From: a candidate division BRC1 bacterium ADurb.Bin183
GTDB taxonomy: Bacteria > Sumerlaeota > Sumerlaeia > MWCT01
DNA length: 64,000 nucleotides
Assembly: GCA_002070185.1 (NCBI GenBank)
Contig: MWCT01000012.1
Coordinates: forward strand, 1-64,000
Direction of reading: 5' to 3'
Made by a program: the position numbers and the translations under genes. Of this stretch, positions 63,494 to 64,000 are shown piece by piece. Position 1 is the stretch's first letter. Each line of letters begins with the position of its first letter. The notes below the pieces were generated by a model. That model ran no database searches. It was not told the origin of the DNA and saw only the letters and a program-made list of their open reading frames with translations.

Positions 63494-64000
63494 AAACCGC
63501 AATGTGACGATTATCCGGATTGCAGCATGTCTGCTTATTCAATGCGTTTTTTTTGCCGCGGGAGCAAAGGAAATCATCGAGACCACTGTGGCTGTTGTTA
63601 ACGATTCCGTGCTTGTCCTCAGCCAGCTGCAAGACCACATCCGCCGGGAGGCGTATCTACGGGGCATCCTTCCCGCCCCGATTTCTTCCGAAACACGCAA
63701 AAGGATATTGGAAGAATTTATTGAAGATGAGTTGCTTTTTCAAGAGGCTCAAAGGAAAAAGATTCAGGCGCCGGCTGAAACCATTGACAACATGACCGAC
63801 CGCTTTGTTCTTCAGGTGGAGGGGCTTTTTTCTTCTTATGCGGAATATCTGAAATATATTGACATTGAGTTTATTGACCTGCCTGATTTTAAAAGGCGCG
63901 CAAGGGCGATGGAGGAGCGCGAATATCTAATCAACACGCTTGTTTCAATGAATATTGCCTTACAGGAAAAAGATGTTCTGACTTTTGCCGAGCAGTTGAA
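63483..64000 (+). CDS. SurA-like periplasmic chaperone/peptidyl-prolyl isomerase, partial (continues beyond the window)
   Basis: An open frame begins at ATG 63483, inside the last 11 bases of ddl, and runs without a stop to the window end (172 codons). A signal peptide (MFNKNRNVTIIRIAACLLIQ..AAGA) is followed by TTVAVVNDSVLVLSQLQDHI, the SurA N-terminal pattern (VAVVND..V..SQL), then ILEEFIEDELLFQEAQRKKI, typical of the SurA_N helical domain. The PPIase (parvulin) part would follow beyond 64000. SurA folds outer-membrane proteins in the periplasm. The overlap with ddl suggests translational coupling; the ribosome site is weak. Confidence 0.85.
   Translation, partial: MFNKNRNVTIIRIAACLLIQCVFFAAGAKEIIETTVAVVNDSVLVLSQLQDHIRREAYLRGILPAPISSETRKRILEEFIEDELLFQEAQRKKIQAPAETIDNMTDRFVLQVEGLFSSYAEYLKYIDIEFIDLPDFKRRARAMEEREYLINTLVSMNIALQEKDVLTFAEQL

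Noticed and set aside
1-64000. CRISPR arrays, tRNA and rRNA genes, insertion sequences
   Set aside because: No spaced short repeats, cloverleaf-like segments, rRNA motifs or transposase/integrase frames were recognised by eye; tRNAscan-SE and an IS search would be decisive.

Overview
The window reads as a chromosomal piece of an uncultured Gram-negative-type bacterium. Signs of a two-membrane cell plan are a SurA-type periplasmic chaperone, type IV pilus/type II secretion ATPases, lipoproteins, an O-antigen-ligase-like protein and several exopolysaccharide or cell-surface glycosyltransferases. Standard code, ATG/GTG/TTG starts and AGGAG-type ribosome sites are used. No rRNA, tRNA, transposase, integrase or CRISPR array was seen. 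The phylum cannot be fixed from the sequence alone. The gene mix (large secreted multidomain proteins, Lamin-tail and CSPG-like repeats, a SpoIID protein without sporulation genes, a 115-kDa-type NAD-glutamate dehydrogenase) would fit one of the less-studied candidate phyla.

Layout. (1) 1-4110 is a damaged type III restriction-modification locus. A ridA gene is cut after about 46 codons and joined to the 3' end of a mod methylase gene. A KilA-N gene with two internal deletions follows, then an apparently intact res gene. (2) 4284-17453 holds gcvPB and a Zn-ribbon gene facing a minus-strand group (membrane-anchored PilB/GspE-like ATPase, transketolase, SpoIID protein). Next come tldD, an O-antigen-ligase/TPR protein and a sugar epimerase, ending at a strong terminator. 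(3) 17470-32405 holds a 1609-residue secreted GH18-like protein and an aminotransferase. A minus-strand run follows: threonine aldolase, two sugar-type ABC permeases, NAD-glutamate dehydrogenase, leucyl aminopeptidase and a GT87-like membrane protein. It looks like an amino-acid and peptide catabolic unit. (4) 32714-35636 is gmk-coaBC-pilT. (5) 35667-45196 is a minus-strand set of surface and envelope genes: a carboxypeptidase-regulatory-domain lipoprotein, an NHL-repeat secreted protein, a Nudix hydrolase, a GT-C membrane glycosyltransferase, cardiolipin synthase and a GT4 glycosyltransferase.

(6) 45398-54050 contains a pentapeptide-repeat/J-domain/TPR fusion, an acyl-CoA dehydrogenase, a DMT transporter, a secreted transglutaminase-like protein and an inositol monophosphatase. 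Within it is a 2.1-kb module carrying a single-chain DUF262/DUF1524 (GmrSD-like) restriction protein, lying exactly between two long imperfect direct repeats (48750-49110 and 51234-51490). (7) 54118-64000 holds HU, a GT2/asparagine-synthetase/GT39 polysaccharide or glycan unit, secG, queC, ddl and the start of a surA-like gene that runs off the window.

The observations most worth a second look are: the repeat-flanked DUF262 module, whose repeats carry a hairpin that looks covarying and whose inner edge cuts off the tail of a second gene; the serially deleted type III locus at the left edge; a PilB/GspE ATPase fused to a signal peptide, an exported-looking domain and two membrane helices with inconsistent topology; and the pentapeptide/J-domain/TPR fusion.
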